Positions 59,364 through 64,000 of a DNA stretch of 64,000 bases are shown here, piece after piece; the first letter of the stretch is position 1, and each line of letters opens with the position of its first letter. The notes under the pieces are model-generated. The model was not told the DNA's origin, ran no database searches, and saw nothing but the letters and a program-made list of their open reading frames with translations. Source of the stretch: Zelopaecilomyces penicillatus (taxonomy: Eukaryota > Ascomycota > Sordariomycetes > Hypocreales > Pseudodiploosporaceae); assembly GCA_005765155.1 (NCBI GenBank), contig VCCP01000001.1, positions 1,426,001 through 1,490,000 on the forward strand. The letters are read 5' to 3'. The translations under genes and the position numbers were made by a program.

Positions 59364-59942
59364 ATGCGTTCCCTCACTGCCAGCCTTCTTTTGGTTGCCC
59401 CTTTCGTCACGGGCATCCTAGCTTCTCCAACACCAGACAGCTCTGATCTTACTGCCACCGCCGATGTACCTGGTCTTGTTACGCAATACTTTGAACACGG
59501 CGAATCACCAGTCGACACAAGCTTCTCCATTGGCCATGGAGCAGGCAGCCTTCAAAAACGGCGACATGCTGAATGCTGGGATAATTATCGCACAAGCGTC
59601 GCGGGTCAAGATGCCTACAGAAAGGACTGCAATAGACTGGTCAAAAAACTTGGAAAGTCGAGAAAATCTCAAGTTCTCCACACCAATGGCCAGGTTGTCT
59701 TTTCGACTCCATCGAAGATATGCAAAATCACTGTACGCAACCAGAGCTCCTGTGAGGTTGTCCGGTTCTACGATACAGCTGCTGGCATAGCCGGCCGGGA
59801 AACTCTCAGAAGATGCCCTAAGCCAGATCAACAGGCTGGATGGGGTTATGTTGGTGATAGTCTCACAAGTCAGCTTGTCTACATCGTCGAGCCCTATGAG
59901 CTTGCACCCCCTGCCTACTCACCTTACTGTGGCGACCTTTGA
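59364..59942 (+). CDS. Secreted six-cysteine protein with probable Kex2-cleaved propeptide
   Basis: A single exon of 192 residues. The signal peptide is MRSLTASLLLVAPFVTGILA. A Ser/Thr/Asp-rich propeptide follows and ends in a dibasic LQKRR at 63-67, a likely Kex2 site. The mature part of about 125 residues has six cysteines at 71, 89, 120, 130, 151 and 189. The order (an early Trp after the first cysteine, then AYRKDC, then CKITV) loosely recalls the Hce2/Ecp2-type effector layout, but key positions are not convincing and I do not assign it. It lies in the secreted-protein island. Expression in secretion is expected from the signal and propeptide; function is unknown. Confidence 0.72.
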   Translation: MRSLTASLLLVAPFVTGILASPTPDSSDLTATADVPGLVTQYFEHGESPVDTSFSIGHGAGSLQKRRHAECWDNYRTSVAGQDAYRKDCNRLVKKLGKSRKSQVLHTNGQVVFSTPSKICKITVRNQSSCEVVRFYDTAAGIAGRETLRRCPKPDQQAGWGYVGDSLTSQLVYIVEPYELAPPAYSPYCGDL

Positions 59943-61685
59943 GAACTGTTTTCATTGATACCGTGAGGTACATGACGTTGGGCCATGTATAATGGAGGAG
60001 AAGCACGGGATACATCACTGGCAGCACAGGGAAGGAGTCTGTAAACTACATCAGGTGTTGTTGGCCTAACGCCTCTTGTATGTCTTAAACCATACACCAG
60101 CACATGTCTCTTATAACTACAGAAGAAGTTTGAATCTGAGCGTTTACAATAGGATCCTTCCTTCATCTTGAATCCCTTGAAATTCGGTTGTAAGTCCGAG
60201 ACGATGATGTGAATGAACAAGACCTACAGTTCTGGGTTGCTTTACTGGCAGTTATTAAAATGAATTCCATTTCTGAAAAGGTTTCCCATGATCAAAGTTT
60301 TGCAAGAATGCAACACATTACGCTTCATAACGCAAATTTATCCAGCTGCGCGCGAAGCCTATGATATTGACCACATAAACACTCTATTCTATCAAAATGA
60401 TCTTGGTGCAAGTATAACCTCGAGACATCATAAAGAAATGGAGAGATATTCTTAGCAAAGTGGTAGATTGTGCTTGAAGAGTTTGTGGAAGAAAATGAAG
60501 TTCAGAAGTTCCTCAATGTTAGGACCAATAGCGAACAAAAGGAGGTAGACACCGACAATTGACAGAATGACAGGACAGCATGTACTATCAAAATGTATTA
60601 GTTGGAGAAATAAAGACAACAAGGACATTGCAATCAGCTGGCGAGACAAACTACCTGGCCGAGGAGTCGGAGTGAGTCGGAGTCGGGATCGGAGCAAGAG
60701 AGGGCAAACCCACCAATATCAATAAACAAACATATGATATAAACATGTAGTCATTCACGCAAAACTTCTATTCTCCCAAATATTTGCGTAATCACTGTAA
60801 CATGAATCTGGAAAGCGTTTTATTTTGTTTTTCCAACAGACCCACCAACCGTTGAGATCAGTGGTATTTAAAGTGCGAAAGCCTCAAAATTATTGGGCAT
60901 CATATCAGGCAACTAGCAAATGAATGGGATGAGAAGTCTAGATGGACACTGTTTATTTCTCTCAGCTGATGACAATAACGAAATTAGGCAATGTTATCGA
61001 GATGGAGAGATCGCTAGACATTACTGGCGCTCAACTTGCCTAGGGCAGTCATCCTGTCGTTCATGTCAATCAGAGAGACAGAGATCAATGAGCACCAGAT
61101 TATAGCAAAGACTGCATCAGATATTTTATGAAATTATACCGATCCGCGTGTTTTATAAGTTGTGCTGCCTTACGGACAACACAAGACCACTGAATGGTAT
61201 ACAAAGTTGTCCACTTCTTGCTGACCACGACGCCAAGTCATCAAACAAACTATGCAGGCCCAAGAAGTTCAGTTACTAGGAAAATACAGCCCCATAGAGG
61301 GTTTGATCATGAGGGGTTTGCTACAAACAATTTGAACTGCGATAAAGACAAAAAGAAAATGGAGGCTTGTTCTGATGCACATCTTTCTAAAGTCGCTTCG
61401 TCACCACTATTGAGTGAGCAGCGCAGAAAATGATAAATAGAGAGGATTGGCCTGTATGATGAATCTTTTTTGTTTTGTATCATCAAGCTCTCAGCGAATA
61501 ACTTATTACCGTCACTCATTAATAGAAGTCGCCTTCACCGTCAGGACACCCTCACCACTTTACAAGAAGAAAAGCTCAAAACACATTTATTCGCATTATA
61601 GCACATCTCAGCCATCAATATTATCTGGAACAGGAGATCCTTTTCAACTGCCAACACTATCTGAGTCTATATCACACCACCCAGC
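59943..61685. other. Intergenic region
   Basis: Short frames only. One on the minus strand (60452-60697) has a hydrophobic segment but no start context or partner exon that I trust. Confidence 0.4.
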
Positions 61686-61994
61686 ATGTGTCGAAAAGAC
61701 ATTCTCACCTTTGCGTGCATGCACCAAGAGGAAAATGTCACTCCGTGCGCAAAGGCGCTCAAGTCTCGAAGAAATTGCCAGGATGACGATCCTCAGGAAT
61801 CAGCAACTGATGATCCATGCACGGTATCTACTTGCCAATTTGAACAGTTTGGGCGCAGATGGAGATGTTGCGCGTGCCCCCATGGCCCTAATAAGACGGG
61901 TATCTGCACTTGGAAGTGCAAGGGTTCGCCTTGCGGTCACAACTTCTGCGAGACGTGTGAGCAGTGGGGAAATAAGAATCCTGCGAAGAGTTAA
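61686..61994 (+). CDS. Small 14-cysteine zinc-ribbon-like protein
   Basis: A single exon of 102 residues without a signal peptide. It opens MCRKDILTFACMH and has cysteines at 2, 11, 21, 31, 45, 50, 61, 62, 64, 74, 78, 83, 88 and 91. The C-terminal part, WRCCACPHG followed by C-x3-C-x4-CGHNFCETC, looks like the treble-clef or zinc-ribbon proteins that are common and poorly studied in ascomycetes. It probably binds two zinc ions and acts inside the cell, perhaps in protein or nucleic-acid contact; no catalytic RING arrangement is complete. It is unlike its neighbours, which are secreted, and converges with the gene at 62264. Confidence 0.72.
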   Translation: MCRKDILTFACMHQEENVTPCAKALKSRRNCQDDDPQESATDDPCTVSTCQFEQFGRRWRCCACPHGPNKTGICTWKCKGSPCGHNFCETCEQWGNKNPAKS

Positions 61995-62263
61995 AAAGCC
62001 AAACTCACGTCTTTCTATATCTTCCCTCGGGGGTTCTATAGGATGTACGCTATGAGGCAAATGATGGAGTCTTGGGTCTGGTATGAGGGCTGGAAACTCG
62101 GACAGTACAGTGATCAGAGTCTTTCTTTAGTTTTATGTAATTTTCTACTTGTTACTATCAAATTGTTAGTCCCTAACTCATGGCTATCTATAAAGTCTAT
62201 CATGGAGAATGAGCAATATCTTTCGAGTGCTTCCGCATACGAGGTACCCCTACCAGATCAACT
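61995..62263. other. Convergent 3' intergenic region
   Basis: Short AT-rich region between two convergent genes, probably their 3' UTRs. Confidence 0.5.
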
Positions 62264-63310
62264 TCACTGTGGCAATGCAGCGTGTATAGTTACGGTTAAA
62301 TAGTAAAACCCATCCTGCCAAACGCGATAGCTGGCGCTGTGAAAGCCTTGCGCTGTAAAGTCGCCCAGCATTCGGGCAATCATCAAGACAGCAAAGGAAC
62401 CTTGGTCGACGAGACTAAGCAGGTTCCGCCAACTCAGGCCGAAATGGGCATCACCGATGTGAACAGCCAAGGCAATACTGCTAGCAGCAGAACCAACATC
62501 TGGCGAAAGACCAACTCGGAGAATGGCATTACCACCGTCGTGGGCAGCGGCGCCAATCATGCCAGCAATCGTGTGAGGCGTGCCCTGGCCCAGCTGGTAA
62601 TGCATGGGACCAATGATTGGGGGGATGCCATTGGTTCGGTAGATCTCAAATGCGAAACCGGCGAATTCCATAGTTCTGATGTAGGTGCCAATTCCGGGGA
62701 CTGATGGCCCGGCACGAGCTGAGATGGCTTTGTTGTTGTTGTCGTTATTGCCATTGTCATCATTGCCATCAGCGTGCTGCGTCTCCAAGATATCCTGATG
62801 ATAAGAATCTACCCCTGTCTCTTCTTCCGTCTCTTCTGCTGCCCCTGCGCGAGCAACTGAAACCAAGACATCTCTGGCGTGCTGCCTCTCGATCATGTCA
62901 TTGCCTCCCGCCGTAACCACGTCCGAGTCAACATCGCGCTTTCTCCCTGAACCAGAAACGATATTCATATTCAACCAGCCTTTATCAAAGTAGATGTATC
63001 CGCTCTGGCACTTCTTTGTCATGTCGCTATAGGCTTTCATGATATCCTTGAAGGGGACTGATCGGCCATCAGACTTCCACTCAGCGGTACAGTCGCGGTA
63101 TTTGTAGGTTTGCTTATAGTTGACGATGGAAACAAACTCCTTCTTTCCATCGAGGTAGATGGACTGTGTAACTAGAGCAAGGAAAGCGACATCGCAATTC
63201 TCGTTGAATCGGGAAGAGCGCGGGGACCAACAGCCATTTGTGACTTTGGCAGCCTCAGCAGCAGAGGCGACCAAGAGGGCAATCACCAAGGCTCCCGTGG
63301 CACGGAGCAT
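62264..63310 (-). CDS. Secreted 348-residue protein with four-cysteine N-terminal domain
   Basis: A single exon. The ATG at 63310 is chosen because it opens a signal peptide (MLRATGALVIALLVASAAEA); the frame is open for 64 codons further upstream. The N-terminal domain (21-120) has four cysteines at 27, 39, 74 and 101 and no more follow. A dibasic GRKRD at 122-126 may be cut by Kex2. The middle is acidic and Asn/Asp-rich (GNDDNGNNDNNN near 195), probably a disordered linker. The C-terminal half is Gly/Ala/Ile-rich and non-polar (for example GMIGAAAHDGG and GSAASSIALAVHIG) and ends in an aromatic stretch, DGFYYLTVTIH. I recognise no family. The layout suggests a secreted precursor of two folded parts. 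Confidence 0.72.
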   Translation of the reverse strand: MLRATGALVIALLVASAAEAAKVTNGCWSPRSSRFNENCDVAFLALVTQSIYLDGKKEFVSIVNYKQTYKYRDCTAEWKSDGRSVPFKDIMKAYSDMTKKCQSGYIYFDKGWLNMNIVSGSGRKRDVDSDVVTAGGNDMIERQHARDVLVSVARAGAAEETEEETGVDSYHQDILETQHADGNDDNGNNDNNNKAISARAGPSVPGIGTYIRTMEFAGFAFEIYRTNGIPPIIGPMHYQLGQGTPHTIAGMIGAAAHDGGNAILRVGLSPDVGSAASSIALAVHIGDAHFGLSWRNLLSLVDQGSFAVLMIARMLGDFTAQGFHSASYRVWQDGFYYLTVTIHAALPQ

Positions 63311-64000
63311 ATTGGCAGGATGAATGAAGGAGTTTTCAAAGGGGGCTTTTGTTGGATGAAATGCTGGTATGCCTTTGTTGAAGATTTGAAGGATAAGGCG
63401 CAGGATGTTGATTTTATATCTATTTTTTATTTTTTTATTTTCTCTTTTCCTTCCTTCATATCCACATTCAGACAGCACCAACTCTAGCTCCCAGTCTGAC
63501 AACAGGGTATATCTTTCCTAGCTCGCAATGCAGTCGTCCAGTTCGTCATGGTCTCTTCCCTAAACTGGACGGTTGGATCGAAATCAATAAGCACGTTTCT
63601 CTCTGCGGCTCCCAAGTGGGATTTTCTTACATATATCGGAGCTAATCAGGTCCCAGCTTTGCTCTCTTTGTCCCACATAGGTTCGTTCCAAGAGAGTAAG
63701 CTTACAGGATAGTGCACATAGCTAAAATAGTGATGACGGTGATTGACTCAGTGCCATTGAAGAATGCGCAGCTTTAGGGTGGAATATGCAGATTAAGCTT
63801 GGAGCATCCGTATTAATGCCAAAAGTAGAATAACAAGGCCATTCGGCTTCTGTCTAAAGTGGGTGGGTGGTGGTTCGTCCGAAGAGCTAAAAATTGGCGT
63901 CACTTACAAATCATCGCGTAAGAATTCCCAACCCTCAGGAATACGGAGCTCGCGCCGCCAGTAGGGATAATTTATCCGACCATGTTTGCAAGACCCGAGC
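63311..64000. other. Upstream region of the 348-residue secreted protein, to window end
   Basis: A TATAAAA on the minus strand at 63412-63418 lies about 105 bp before the ATG, next to a T-rich tract at 63420-63450. No further gene is seen before the edge. Confidence 0.5.

Noticed and set aside
60452..60697. Short hydrophobic frame on the minus strand
   Set aside because: Starts in a repetitive CCGACTC run, has no convincing ATG context; intron options give no better protein.

Overview
The window reads as nuclear DNA of a filamentous ascomycete. Genes carry short (about 50-120 bp) GT-AG introns with CTAAC-like branch points, and it encodes a highly reducing fungal polyketide synthase, a Zn2Cys6 regulator with a long C-terminal region, a DUG3-type amidotransferase and many small secreted cysteine-rich proteins. 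The gene set fits Sordariomycetes, possibly Hypocreales, but that placement is an impression and not a computed result. I see no rRNA, tRNA, CRISPR array or intact transposon.

Left block, 1-23.4 kb: compact and mostly conserved. In order: an EamA/SLC35F-type membrane transporter (+), a tail-anchored heme-oxygenase-like protein (+), a CDT2-like WD40 substrate receptor (-), a stand-alone thioesterase (+), a 2,599-residue HR-PKS with order KS-AT-DH-MT-ER-KR-ACP (+), a DUG3-like glutathione-degradation amidotransferase (+) and an unassigned two-exon gene (+). The thioesterase and PKS lie in the same direction 1.4 kb apart and look like a minimal two-gene polyketide locus between housekeeping genes. 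The PKS has no release domain, so the thioesterase is the obvious candidate for off-loading. The PKS leader carries a near-perfect 190-bp tandem duplication.

Middle block, 23.4-49 kb: about 25 kb holding one gene I can defend, a Zn2Cys6 transcription factor (-, 32.8-35.5 kb), flanked by about 9.4 kb and 13.5 kb without convincing coding sequence. These flanks have ordinary base composition for most of their length, many microsatellites, a 12-bp palindrome repeated on both sides of the regulator and a two-copy 45-bp repeat. The last kilobase (47.9-49.0 kb) turns AT-rich.

Right block, 49-64 kb: a loose, AT-richer island of small, mostly secreted, cysteine-rich protein genes. It holds a four-exon secreted cyanovirin-N-homology (CVNH) protein, a ten-cysteine secreted protein, and a four-member family of knottin-like mini-proteins with a shared six-cysteine framework. 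The family is arranged as two divergent pairs and one member is broken. After it come an eight-cysteine two-exon secreted protein, a secreted protein with a probable Kex2 site, a 14-cysteine intracellular zinc-ribbon-like protein and a 348-residue secreted protein. Most have a TATA-like box about 100-170 bp before the ATG. This layout resembles an effector-like or defence-peptide island; no function is proved by sequence alone.
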